A DNA stretch of 64,000 bases from Desulfopila sp. IMCC35008. Lineage in GTDB: Bacteria > Desulfobacterota > Desulfobulbia > Desulfobulbales > Desulfocapsaceae. How positions within the stretch are numbered: position 1 is the stretch's first letter; the number at the start of each line of letters is the position of its first letter. Of this stretch, positions 25,711 through 34,325 are shown piece by piece. Both the position numbers and the translations under genes were made by a program. The DNA is taken from contig NZ_CP050700.1 of assembly GCF_010646885.2 (NCBI RefSeq), forward strand, positions 5,834,001 through 5,898,000, in the 5' to 3' direction. The notes under the pieces are model-generated. The model was not told the DNA's origin and did no database searches. It saw nothing but the letters and a program-made list of their open reading frames with translations.

Positions 25711-26931
25711 ATGTCATCTATTGCACTGTTTCCATGTTCCTTTACCCCATCGCCAAACGTAGCCAGCAGCATAGCCGCTTCACTTCAACTTACGTTGTAT
25801 GGTGACAACGACCTGATCCGGGACACTGCTGAAAGGTACGATGTACCAGAGGCTAAACTGCAAAAAGCAATTTTCGGAAATACATCGGTTTTTAATCAGT
25901 TCACCCTTGAAAGGGAAAAGATGCTCAACCTGCTTCGGTCTATGCTTGCTGAGAAGTTGTCCCAACAGGACCAGCACCTCTTTTTCGGTTTCATGGCCCT
26001 GCTGATACCTGCAGACGTATCTCATGTCCTGCACGTCCTTGTAGTGGGAACAAAGCAGGGTCGCATAGAGTCTGCCATGAAAAACGGTCTCACCGAAAAA
26101 GAAGCCAGAAAAGCTATCCATGCTGACGATGTGAAAGCTTATGACTTTACGGATTTCCTCTTTCAAAAAGAAGCGTATAACAACGCCCTTTACGATCTCG
26201 TCGTACCGGTGGAGGAGAAGAGTTCGGAAGAACTCGCCGACATTGTATCTCAATATTTTCACAAGACTTCTGTTTTGAGAACCGAAAAATCGATACAGGC
26301 AGTTGCCAACATGCAGCTTGCTGCAAAAGTCGAACAAATCTTATTGCAAAACGGTCATCGGCTGGAGGTCACGGCTATCGAAGGAGAGGTGCAGCTCAAG
26401 GTCCAGAAAAGCGTATTATTATATGATAAGCTGGTAACTGATGTCACAAATCTCGTAGAGCAGATCGATGGTGTACAAAACGTGGTGGTCGAAAAAGGGT
26501 ATAACTATAATGACTCAATATACCGCCGCCAGAAATTTGAACTGCCATCGAGAGTATTGTTCGTCGATGATGAGAAGGATTTTGTCCAGACAGTCTCTGA
26601 GAGACTAATCAACCGAGACGTTGGTACTTATGGTGTGTATAATGGAGAAGAGGCCCTGAGTGTCATAGAGGAGGATAGACCGGATGTTATGGTACTTGAC
26701 CTCAAAATGCCGGGTCTTTATGGGGTTGAAGTTCTTCGACAGGCAAAACAGATCGCACCGGAGGTCGAGGTTATTATACTCACGGGACACGGCTCGAATC
26801 AGGATATGAAAGACTGCATGGAACTGGGTGCCTTCGCCTATCTTAATAAACCTGTAGATATAGAAGAGTTATCTAAAACAATTAAGGCAGCAAATGAAAA
26901 GGCTTTATCAAGGAGTGCTCAGGCGGCGTAG
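25711..26931 (+). CDS. Cytidylate-kinase-like / BON / receiver fusion protein
   Basis: This 406-residue cytoplasmic protein appears to join three modules. Residues about 1-190 resemble the cytidylate-kinase-like family (VSHVLHVLVVGTKQGRIESAM, then a helical ARKAIHADDVKAYDFTDFLF). No GxxGxGK P-loop is evident, so catalysis is doubtful. Residues about 195-260 look like a BON domain (RLEVTAIEGEVQLKVQ ... IDGVQNVVVEKG). Residues about 272-395 are a receiver with phospho-acceptor D330 (VLDLKMPG), ILTGHGS and KPV. The ATG at 25711 has GAGGT six bases upstream; an ATG 12 bases earlier overlaps that signal. As the first gene after the rightward sigma54 promoter it may sense a ligand and pass the state to the two-component proteins downstream. 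Confidence 0.75.
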   Translation: MSSIALFPCSFTPSPNVASSIAASLQLTLYGDNDLIRDTAERYDVPEAKLQKAIFGNTSVFNQFTLEREKMLNLLRSMLAEKLSQQDQHLFFGFMALLIPADVSHVLHVLVVGTKQGRIESAMKNGLTEKEARKAIHADDVKAYDFTDFLFQKEAYNNALYDLVVPVEEKSSEELADIVSQYFHKTSVLRTEKSIQAVANMQLAAKVEQILLQNGHRLEVTAIEGEVQLKVQKSVLLYDKLVTDVTNLVEQIDGVQNVVVEKGYNYNDSIYRRQKFELPSRVLFVDDEKDFVQTVSERLINRDVGTYGVYNGEEALSVIEEDRPDVMVLDLKMPGLYGVEVLRQAKQIAPEVEVIILTGHGSNQDMKDCMELGAFAYLNKPVDIEELSKTIKAANEKALSRSAQAA

Positions 26932-26976
26932 CCTGAATGCTTCCACTCTAGAGAGACATAAAAAGGGGATAATTTC

Positions 26977-27417
26977 ATGGAAGACGGATTGAAGACAAGA
27001 GTACTCCTGGTTGACGATGAAGAGGATTTCCTTTCGGTTCTAAGTGAGCGCCTGGAAGCACGGAATCTCAAAGTAAGTCAGGCAACCGGTGGCGAACAGG
27101 CCGTAGAAATCGTTGACCAGAAAGACTTTGACGTGGTTCTACTGGACCTGTCCATGCCCGGCATGGACGGCCTTGAAACCTTAAAGAAAATCAAGGCCGA
27201 TCATCCGGAAACAGAAATAATAATCCTTACCGGACATGGCACCGTCCAGGCCGGCGTTGAGGCGATGAAGCTCGGAGCTGAGGACTTTGTAGAAAAACCA
27301 GTTGATATTCATGTTCTCATGGAAAAAATTCAGGATGCCAGGGAGAAGCACGTTCTGGTCATGCAGGAAAAATCCCGGGAGGAGATTGAGAAAATACTCA
27401 AGAGCAAGTCCTGGTAA
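26977..27417 (+). CDS. Single-domain response regulator (CheY-like)
   Basis: This 146-residue receiver has DDE at 13-15, D57 (LLDLSMPGMDG), ILTGHGT and the KPV lysine. A long C-terminal helix ends in SKSW. It is the closest relative in the window of the receiver at 24643-25083. It follows the fusion protein by 45 bases and precedes the sigma54 activator by 96. With no output domain, it must act by protein contact, perhaps on the activator or as a phosphate sink for the kinase at 29275. Confidence 0.92.
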   Translation: MEDGLKTRVLLVDDEEDFLSVLSERLEARNLKVSQATGGEQAVEIVDQKDFDVVLLDLSMPGMDGLETLKKIKADHPETEIIILTGHGTVQAGVEAMKLGAEDFVEKPVDIHVLMEKIQDAREKHVLVMQEKSREEIEKILKSKSW

Positions 27418-27513
27418 CTCATACTCCGGGGAATCGTTGGCTGCGATGGTGCACCGGTGATTTTATAGCGGAAAGGGAGATCATACACCTACGGGAAAAC
27501 CCGACAATCATTT

Positions 27514-28908
27514 ATGAGACATTTATTCACACCCCATTTTCCAGCACTACTTGAGGGTATTCCCTATCCCGCCATGGTCCTTGACAGGATGTTTCGGATT
27601 GTTGCCATGAACACTTTAATGGAGGCGATGACCGGCTATACTGTTGAGAGAGTTCAAGGGCTGCACGGCGAACTTGTCGTTCGAAGCAGTAACGGAAACT
27701 CGCGTGGAATTCGCTACTCCGAAGTGCTCAAATCGGAAACCGCCCTCTCCATTCACGGAGACATAATAAACAGCAATCGCAGAAAAATTCCCATCCAGTA
27801 CCACATTTCCCCTCTTTCCGGTGACGACGGGGAAACCGGCTTGCTGGTCGTGGCGGAAGATCTTTCCGCTCAAAGCCAGGAAAATAAGCATCCCATTCGT
27901 GACTTTACTTCCGAAGAACTGATCGGCTACAGCCCCAAGATGCAGAAAGTATTCGACATGATACCTCTGTTGGCTCATACAGACGCCTCTGTACTCATCA
28001 CCGGTGAGACAGGAACGGGAAAAGACAAGATTGCCGAGCTGATCCATCGCGAGTCGGAGCGTAGCCGCTTCCCTTTTATCAAGGTAAACTGCGGAGCGCT
28101 TCCACTCGACCTGCTTGAATCTGAGCTCTTTGGCCATGTAAAAGGTGCGTTCACCGGTGCCTCACGAACAAAACAGGGGATGTTCAAACTGGCGAACCGC
28201 GGCACTCTGTTCCTGACTGAGATCGGTGATATGCCGCTACCGCTACAGGTGAAGCTCTTATCCGTACTTGACGACAACCGATTCATCCCCGTTGGGGCTG
28301 AGCAGGTCGTAGAAGTGGATGTCCGCATTATTGCAGCAACGCACCGCCCACTCCGAACCCAGGTGAAAAATGACCAGTTTCGGGAAGACCTTTTTTACCG
28401 GTTGAATGTGTTACATGTCCACCTGCCTCCTCTGCGGGAGCGGGATAGTGATATGCGCTATCTGCTTGACCACTTCCTGGAAAAATTTACCCGGGCCTTG
28501 CGTAAGACGATAGTGGGAGTCACCCCTGCAGCCATGAAACATTTGCTCGCATATCAATATCCCGGCAACATCAGGGAACTCAGCAATATTGTCGAGTATG
28601 CTGTTAATATTTGTAAAAGCAAAAAAATTAGCGAGCAGCATCTCCCTCCCTACATGTTTGAAAAACAGCAGGTCATGGAGAGAGTAGAAGAAGTGGAACC
28701 TGTAGGTCATGTGGAGGACGTCGAACAGGTTGCGGTGGAAAAACCGATACAACGTTCAGGTAGCGGGGAGAGTTGGAGCGATATCGAACGTAAAATGATT
28801 GTTGAGGCGCTAAAAAATAACAATGGGAATCGCAATCGGACAGGTGAGGAGCTCGGCTGGGGCCGCATGAAACTTTGGCGTAAGATGAAAAAATACGGGT
28901 TGCTCTAA
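27514..28908 (+). CDS. Sigma54-dependent activator (PAS-AAA+-Fis)
   Basis: This 464-residue enhancer-binding protein remodels sigma54 RNA polymerase. A PAS domain (about 10-115) replaces the receiver of NtrC. The AAA+ domain has Walker A GETGTGK (164-170) and the sigma54-contact loop GAFTGA (211-216). Arginine fingers and sensor II are in the FREDLFYRLNVLHVHLPPLR region. The Walker B motif reads LFLTEIGD: residue 235 is threonine where nearly all relatives have aspartate, while glutamate 236 is kept. A Fis-type helix-turn-helix ends the protein (NRNRTGEELGWGRMKLWRKM). An acidic linker rich in VE precedes it. It is the natural regulator of the two sigma54 promoters at 25.2-25.6 kb. No strong ribosome binding site precedes the ATG. 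Confidence 0.93.
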   Translation: MRHLFTPHFPALLEGIPYPAMVLDRMFRIVAMNTLMEAMTGYTVERVQGLHGELVVRSSNGNSRGIRYSEVLKSETALSIHGDIINSNRRKIPIQYHISPLSGDDGETGLLVVAEDLSAQSQENKHPIRDFTSEELIGYSPKMQKVFDMIPLLAHTDASVLITGETGTGKDKIAELIHRESERSRFPFIKVNCGALPLDLLESELFGHVKGAFTGASRTKQGMFKLANRGTLFLTEIGDMPLPLQVKLLSVLDDNRFIPVGAEQVVEVDVRIIAATHRPLRTQVKNDQFREDLFYRLNVLHVHLPPLRERDSDMRYLLDHFLEKFTRALRKTIVGVTPAAMKHLLAYQYPGNIRELSNIVEYAVNICKSKKISEQHLPPYMFEKQQVMERVEEVEPVGHVEDVEQVAVEKPIQRSGSGESWSDIERKMIVEALKNNNGNRNRTGEELGWGRMKLWRKMKKYGLL

Positions 28909-28921
28909 GGGGAGACTACAG

Positions 28922-29278
28922 ATGCCAAAATTACTCATACCCATCCAGGGGGATTACGTTGCCCCAAGGTTCGATCTTGCCACCGAAGTGTTGGTGGCTC
29001 GTCACGAAAAAGGGCGGTGTTTAGAAGAACCCAAAACAATCATCATGGAACGTCCCTCGGATGAAGGGCTTTGCCAAATGATCGTCGAAGAGAATGTCAC
29101 CGATGTTGTCTGTGGGGGCATCGAAGAGCTTCATTATAATTTTCTGGTCTGGAAGAAGGTGAATGTTCTCGATGGAATTATCGCTGATTGGCAAACCGCA
29201 CTGGAGAATGCATTGGAGGGAAACTTGAAACAAGGTGACATCCTGCTTACCGGCAAAGAAAAACAGGGGGCTCTATGA
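28922..29278 (+). CDS. NifX/NifB-C-terminal-like (dinitrogenase cofactor-type) protein
   Basis: This 118-residue protein of the dinitrogenase iron-molybdenum cofactor family keeps the typical pattern: VAPRFDLATEVLVA at the start, NVTDVVCGGIEELHYNFL in the middle and a C-terminal TALENALEGNLKQGD helix. Members bind metal-sulfur cofactors or act as small sensory proteins; no nitrogenase gene is present here. It has a clear ribosome binding site (AAGGGGAG) and overlaps the histidine kinase start by 4 bp (ATGA). Its position inside a signalling operon suggests a sensing or modulating role. Confidence 0.8.
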   Translation: MPKLLIPIQGDYVAPRFDLATEVLVARHEKGRCLEEPKTIIMERPSDEGLCQMIVEENVTDVVCGGIEELHYNFLVWKKVNVLDGIIADWQTALENALEGNLKQGDILLTGKEKQGAL

Positions 29279-31008
29279 GTGAATCACAAGTCCTGACGAT
29301 CTTTGACAAAATAATCCCAGCTTCATTGAAGCAGGCTGCAGATCTTGGAGCGGCTGGCAGGAGCTACCGGCGCCTCAGGGTTGTCCTGCTTTCCTGGATG
29401 CTTGGTCTCGCTATATGCCCGCTGCTGTTGGTCGCCGGGATGGGGTATTATTATTATAACGATCTGCTGAAGAATTCTGAAAAGGAACAGCTGGAGTGGC
29501 AACTGGACGGTTCGATCAGGTCTATCGATCATATGGTTGACCGCCTTAAATCCGTTGTGCAGTTTGCAGCCCACAGAGGACCGTACAGTGAACTAACAAA
29601 TGAAGATAATCTTGAAAAACTGCTTATCCATATCCAGCGATATTACGGATTCTTTGCAGATCTTGGAGTAGTTGACAGGGATGGTGTCCAACGTGCCTAC
29701 TATGGGCCGTACGACCTGCATGGGGCCGATTATTCTAGAGAAGACTGGTTTCGGCAAGTTGTTGAGCAGGGTATGACTATCAGCCCGGTGTATATGGGCT
29801 TCAGGAAGGCTCCGCATTTTGCTGTTGCAGTCAGTAACATTGATCCCGGCTCCGGACAATCCTGGGTGCTGCGTGCGACGATTGATGCGGCCAAGCTGCA
29901 AAAATTTGTCAACACAATCAAAACCAGCGCAGCGGATGATCTTTTTTTGGTGGATGAAGAGGGTATCCTCCAGACTCCTTCCATCTTTTACGGAGAGACG
30001 CTTTCACCTTTCAGTCCGGATGTAGTACCCGGAATCCGCAGGAATCTGACGGAGGATAATGAAGGAATTTTCGAGGCGATAGGTAAGATTGATAATACAC
30101 CGTGGTCCCTGGTGATCCTCAAGAGGCACTATGTACACCAGAAAGATTGGAGGGAGTTCAAGAACAAGCTGTTTATCATGGTGCTTCTCTCTATAGTTGT
30201 GGGCATTCTTATTGTTTACTGGCTGGTTAGAAACCTTACAGGTCTGATCCAGAGAACGGACGAGATGCATATTGTCATGCTGCAGGAAGCAGAACATACA
30301 GACAGGCTGGCCTCGATCGGACGGCTGGCGGCGGGTGTCGGGCATGAAATAAACAATCCGCTGGCAATCATCGACCAGAAAGCCGGGCTCATTGAGGATC
30401 TTATCGGCATATCCGGAGAGTTTGAATACAAAGACGCGATTCTGGAATCTTTACAGGGAATATACAGGAATATAGAGAGATGCAAGGCAATCACCCACCG
30501 TCTGCTCGGGTTTGCCAGAAGAACCGATGTCCAGACTGAATCAATCGATCTCCGCCAGTCTATATCAGAAGTGCTGCAGTTTCTTGAAAACGAAATGGTC
30601 TACAACCGCATAAAGGTTGATCTGCAAATGCAGAACAACGTACCTGAAATTGTCAGCGATGGTATGCAGCTCCAGCAAATCTTACTTAACATCATAAATA
30701 ACGCTATTGATGCAATAGGTAAGGACGGAACCATTACCATCACCGCCTATCCTGTTGCCGGGGATGTGCGGGTTGTGATTCAGGATGATGGGCCGGGTAT
30801 AGAGAAAGAAATGCTTTCAAATATTTTTGAGCCGTTTTACACAACCAAGGAGCAGGGAAAAGGCACCGGGCTTGGCCTGTCGATCACCTACGGCCTCATC
30901 AAAAAGCTGGGTGGTGACATTACCGTACGATCCCAGGTCGGAACCGGAACGGCTTTTACTATCACGATTCCCATATCTCATGAGGATATAGATGACACAG
31001 GAAAATGA
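29275..31008 (+). CDS. Membrane histidine kinase with Cache-type sensor
   Basis: This 577-residue sensor kinase has a cytoplasmic N-tail and a membrane helix at about 35-58. The extracytoplasmic Cache-like domain (about 60-295) contains DLGVVDRDGVQRAYYGPYD, YSREDWFRQVVEQG and VYMGFRKAPHFAVAV. A second helix lies at about 298-318. The H-box has H357 (GHEINNP). The ATPase part has NIINNAIDAI, DDGPGIEKE, a FEPFYTTK F-box and GKGTGLGLS. Cache domains usually bind small organic anions or amino acids, which fits a locus encoding an anion transporter. It overlaps the NifX-like gene by 4 bp and the following receiver by 17 bp. Confidence 0.95.
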   Translation: MSESQVLTIFDKIIPASLKQAADLGAAGRSYRRLRVVLLSWMLGLAICPLLLVAGMGYYYYNDLLKNSEKEQLEWQLDGSIRSIDHMVDRLKSVVQFAAHRGPYSELTNEDNLEKLLIHIQRYYGFFADLGVVDRDGVQRAYYGPYDLHGADYSREDWFRQVVEQGMTISPVYMGFRKAPHFAVAVSNIDPGSGQSWVLRATIDAAKLQKFVNTIKTSAADDLFLVDEEGILQTPSIFYGETLSPFSPDVVPGIRRNLTEDNEGIFEAIGKIDNTPWSLVILKRHYVHQKDWREFKNKLFIMVLLSIVVGILIVYWLVRNLTGLIQRTDEMHIVMLQEAEHTDRLASIGRLAAGVGHEINNPLAIIDQKAGLIEDLIGISGEFEYKDAILESLQGIYRNIERCKAITHRLLGFARRTDVQTESIDLRQSISEVLQFLENEMVYNRIKVDLQMQNNVPEIVSDGMQLQQILLNIINNAIDAIGKDGTITITAYPVAGDVRVVIQDDGPGIEKEMLSNIFEPFYTTKEQGKGTGLGLSITYGLIKKLGGDITVRSQVGTGTAFTITIPISHEDIDDTGK

Positions 31009-31375
31009 CAAAAATATCAATCTGTTGATTGCCGATGATGAACATGAGTTCGCAGCAACACTCGTGGCACGACTTGAAATCAGGAATTTCGTGGTGAGGA
31101 TGGTTAACTCAGGTCATGACGCACTTGAGGCGATAGATGATGAAGAGCCGGATGTATTGCTGCTGGACCTGAAGATGCCTGACATGGATGGGCTTGAGGT
31201 TCTGGCAAGACTCCGTGAACACCATAAGGATTTAAAGGTTATCATTCTTACAGGTCATGGATCTTTTGAGGCAGGGAGGGAAGGCATGGAGCTTGGAGCA
31301 TACGATTATCTCATGAAACCGATTGAGCTGGGCAAGCTGATTGAGGTGGTCCGGTCAGCTTGTGAGGCATCGTGA
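30992..31375 (+). CDS. Single-domain response regulator (CheY-like)
   Basis: This 127-residue receiver has DDE at 15-17, D59 (LLDLKMPDMDG), ILTGHGS and MKP. The gene starts inside the end of the kinase gene (17-bp overlap) behind GAGGATATAG, so it is the closest-coupled candidate partner of that kinase. It lacks an output domain and differs from the other two single receivers in having no long C-terminal helix. Confidence 0.93.
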   Translation: MTQENDKNINLLIADDEHEFAATLVARLEIRNFVVRMVNSGHDALEAIDDEEPDVLLLDLKMPDMDGLEVLARLREHHKDLKVIILTGHGSFEAGREGMELGAYDYLMKPIELGKLIEVVRSACEAS

Positions 31376-31415
31376 GTACCACTGTAGAACAAAATCTAAT
31401 GTCTGGGTGTGTCCT

Positions 31416-32069
31416 ATGAACAACAAGCTTAATCAGGAAGAACTGCTGGGAGTGTATGAAATTTGCCTGGAGGCATTTGCAGGAGTGTCAGCGATCATCA
31501 CTCACGAGATACGAAACAACATGGCTGTCATCAATGAGAATTCAGGACTGCTGGATGACCTGGCGCTCATGGTCGGAGATCAAGGGGCTGTGCCCAATAA
31601 AAAGGTCCGCCATATTGCAACAAGTATAAACGGACAAATTGTTAAGGCGAACAATCTCATGAGTAAATTTAATATGTTTGCCCATAGCAATGACACCGCT
31701 TCTGCTACTCTTGATGTGCAGGAAACACTCGACATCATGATTTCCCTGACTCGTAGAAAAGCTAAGCAAAACAGAATTACCGTGGTGGCCGGGGTGGAAG
31801 AGGGAATACAGCTAACCACTCGCCCATTGGTTTTTGAGGCACTGCTTTACCTTTGCCTGACCGACATGTATACCATATCAGCGCAGGGCTGCAGTGTGGA
31901 GGTGTCTAGCAGCTCGGACGGTGATTTCATCACCTTACAGCTCATAACTGGAGCAGGGGGGGGAGCGTTGACGTCTTCTACAGAAAAAAAAGCGAAACTT
32001 CTTTCAAGAGCAATTCAGGCGGAATGTGACATATCTGATAACAGGGTAGCTATCCGGCTTCCTCAATGA
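31416..32069 (+). CDS. Degenerate histidine-kinase-like protein
   Basis: This soluble protein of about 217 residues has a dimerisation/phospho-acceptor-like helix pair with an H-box (IITHEIRNNMAVI). The segment after it has the size of an ATPase domain, but I see no N-box asparagine pattern, no DxGxG and no proper G2 box; GAGGGALT is the only glycine stretch. It may receive or relay phosphate without binding ATP, or act as a phosphatase or scaffold. It is the last gene of the rightward operon, 40 bases after the receiver. The ATG at 31416 is chosen because the longer frame upstream overlaps the receiver gene. Confidence 0.7.
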   Translation: MNNKLNQEELLGVYEICLEAFAGVSAIITHEIRNNMAVINENSGLLDDLALMVGDQGAVPNKKVRHIATSINGQIVKANNLMSKFNMFAHSNDTASATLDVQETLDIMISLTRRKAKQNRITVVAGVEEGIQLTTRPLVFEALLYLCLTDMYTISAQGCSVEVSSSSDGDFITLQLITGAGGGALTSSTEKKAKLLSRAIQAECDISDNRVAIRLPQ

Positions 32070-32162
32070 ATGAGTCTGCAATGAGAGTGTCTGATGTCGT
32101 GGATAAGCAGTACTGATTGCGTGTCTTCTCCACTAATAACAAATCCCAGTCTGCTCAGGCTT

Positions 32163-32687
32163 TCAGGGGAGTTTGTATTTTCCTAATACGCCAAATACCA
32201 TATCCGGAAGATCGTCTTTCTTTCGTGAGCTCCTCTGGAGCTGATTGAGAATTTTTTCAATGGTGATCCTCTCTCCCAGGAAGACATGTCGTAACATCAG
32301 TGAGATAAGTCGTGTCAGGGCGGTCAGATTTGCGATATGACCCTGCAGTCCGTGGTCATTTTCTCCTGCCGTCGACATGAAGAGTTCCACCGGCTTCTCC
32401 TCATGTTCTGATACGATGAGGTACCACTGATTGCTTTCTCTGTCCTCTGCCTTGTAACGTTTTGCCGGAAGCACGTCGGGAATATCATTTTGCCATGGGA
32501 TCTTAATTCGTCGGACCTGTGGCAGGATTGCCCTGTCCTGAAAGAGGGGCCAGGCTTTTTCTACCGTGTCGGGTGTGTTTATAATCGCGTAGATCGCTGG
32601 TTTACAGGTCACGCATGCAGGAAATCGGTTTTTAATTCTTGTTACTTTTTCTGTGGATCCGCAAAATCGGCACTTTCGGGGCTTCAT
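32163..32687 (-). CDS. Zinc-ribbon plus TSCPD-domain protein
   Basis: This 174-residue protein starts with two CxxC knuckles (CRFCGST and CVTCKP) that should bind zinc. A later part (WYLIVSEHEEKPVELFMSTA, then LTALTRLISLMLRH) resembles the TSCPD domain found at the C-terminus of B12-dependent ribonucleotide reductase and in stand-alone proteins. Nothing else of a ribonucleotide reductase is nearby, so its function is open; nucleic-acid binding is one option. It lies 88 bases after the HNH nuclease gene on the same strand and may be co-transcribed with it. Confidence 0.6.
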   Translation of the reverse strand: MKPRKCRFCGSTEKVTRIKNRFPACVTCKPAIYAIINTPDTVEKAWPLFQDRAILPQVRRIKIPWQNDIPDVLPAKRYKAEDRESNQWYLIVSEHEEKPVELFMSTAGENDHGLQGHIANLTALTRLISLMLRHVFLGERITIEKILNQLQRSSRKKDDLPDMVFGVLGKYKLP

Positions 32688-32775
32688 GTTCTATCTCTTG
32701 TAAAAAATATTATTGGTAAGCGATGATCAGTTCTACAGTGTTGCAACCTTATCAGTAGGGGTTTTCGGGATAAAT

Positions 32776-33750
32776 TCAGCGAAATCTTTCCCATCGATGC
32801 CATTCGAAGTTGTCCTGGGAAGGCCAGTATCTGCTTTGCGAAGGGCGGAACATGTGTCTTTCTGAAAGAGTGAGGATGTGGCCGGGGAGGTTCGGGTCCT
32901 TTTTAGTGGCAACTGATACAAGCACCTTGAACTGTCGGTCAACCGACATCAGCCCGTTGTCAAATGACCAGTGGCAGAGTTTGCACAATGCCATACCGTT
33001 TGTCGGGTTGTCATTTTTGCTTTCAGACCATGGTTTGATGTGGGCGGCGTCGACGACGGTATGTCCCTCTGGTGTCAGCATTTTGATGCCGCAGAGAGCA
33101 CATCGGTGTTGATAGAGGTTGATGACCGCCCTCCTGAATCCCTGGCTGCGAATTTGTTCCCTTTCTCTTGCAAAGTGTTCTGCCGGTATTGGTAAGTCCG
33201 CCGTTGCCGGGTGTTCCATGAGGCTGAAAGAGTAGGTGTCGGAAGCTTGATTGATCAAAGACTGTTCGTGAACAGTCTTTTGGAATTGTGGTGAAAAGTA
33301 GGTGTCTATGAGAACTGTTTGTAGCTTTTCTCGCGAATGGGCCATCTGCAGGAGCATGAAAAGATCCTTACTGATGCGCGCCCCCAGATATACCTCTCGC
33401 AGTCGTTTCATTGAGCTTATGGAAAGGCTTTTCTGGTGTATCTGCCCGGGCTGTGGCACGAGCTCCCAGAAACCGGAAGTGTCAAGATGATAAAATGGAT
33501 AGGACATGCTGGCCGGCCGGTTGAAATCGGGCAGCAGCGAGATGTATTGTCCAAAGGTTTCCAGCAGCTCAAACGAAGGTTCAATGAAGGTAGTGGTGAT
33601 CCTGCCAGAAGAAATATGGTCGATTACGGAGAGCAGCAAAAACGGCTTATAAGGAGAGCAATGGTTGGTATGTTTGGGCCAGGATTTACGATTTCTGTCA
33701 ACTCTCAACTTGGAAAAAGAAAGCAGGTAGTTATCGAGTCTCCCACACAT
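32776..33750 (-). CDS. HNH endonuclease, restriction-type
   Basis: This protein of about 324 residues has an N-terminal helical domain of the sort found in putative HNH restriction enzymes (KPFLLLSVIDHISSGRI). The C-terminal HNH nuclease fold has CALCG, VVDAAHIKPWSES, NGMALCKLCHWSFDNGLMSVD. I place the start at the ATG opening MCGRLDNYLL, with GGTGA upstream; the frame is open 53 codons further but lacks a start signal. No methyltransferase is adjacent, so it may act on modified or foreign DNA, or be an orphan. It belongs to an accessory stretch with pseudogenes on its right. Confidence 0.8.
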   Translation of the reverse strand: MCGRLDNYLLSFSKLRVDRNRKSWPKHTNHCSPYKPFLLLSVIDHISSGRITTTFIEPSFELLETFGQYISLLPDFNRPASMSYPFYHLDTSGFWELVPQPGQIHQKSLSISSMKRLREVYLGARISKDLFMLLQMAHSREKLQTVLIDTYFSPQFQKTVHEQSLINQASDTYSFSLMEHPATADLPIPAEHFAREREQIRSQGFRRAVINLYQHRCALCGIKMLTPEGHTVVDAAHIKPWSESKNDNPTNGMALCKLCHWSFDNGLMSVDRQFKVLVSVATKKDPNLPGHILTLSERHMFRPSQSRYWPSQDNFEWHRWERFR

Positions 33751-34154
33751 TTTTTCACCGAGCCTGGTTTCTGTATTAAGGTTAATTTGAGCGGCTGCGC
33801 CTGATTGTATTTCTATCCTATCACTATGGCAAAGGCAAGGCAGTGCGGCATTTTTTTCACCTGTAGGCCATGAAGCCACACATGTATTGACAGAGTGGTG
33901 GAGGGGCAACGTTCCTGAAAAACGGAATAAGGTGTCTGGTATACCGGAATCTGAGAATAGGAGGAAGACATCAGGAGATAGTGATATTGATTATCATCCA
34001 GATATATTGCGGGATTTTAGAATTGATGGGTTTTGGCATAGATATTGGATAAATCCTTTGAGGTTTTTGAGACATGGTGAGAAGAGAGCTGGAGTCCCCC
34101 TGAGTGCTGTCTCTGTTCCTGCCTGATGAAGTGACTGTTGAACGAAGGACGAAG
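33751..34154. other. Intergenic region
   Basis: The region lies between the divergent HNH nuclease gene and a small rightward membrane protein gene. Open frames exist but none has recognisable features. I see no clear promoter or hairpin. Confidence 0.4.
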
Positions 34155-34325
34155 ATGGATTTTGATACTGCTATTATTTTAGGTTTGACGGCGTGTGCCT
34201 ACGTCTGGTTTATCTCCATAGGGATTTTTGAGGAAAGAGAAGAAATAAAGGCTCAAGAACTGGAGGCGGTTAAACGCCGACAGAGGGCTGAGTATTTGAA
34301 AAAATTATATGACAGAGCCCTGTAA
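34155..34325 (+). CDS. Small single-pass membrane protein
   Basis: This 56-residue protein opens with one hydrophobic helix (DTAIILGLTACAYVWFISIG), followed by a highly charged helical tail (EEREEIKAQELEAVKRRQRAEYL). GAAGGA stands six bases before the ATG. Longer upstream frames are less likely. The family is unknown; the layout is that of small membrane regulators or stabilisers. Confidence 0.5.
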   Translation: MDFDTAIILGLTACAYVWFISIGIFEEREEIKAQELEAVKRRQRAEYLKKLYDRAL

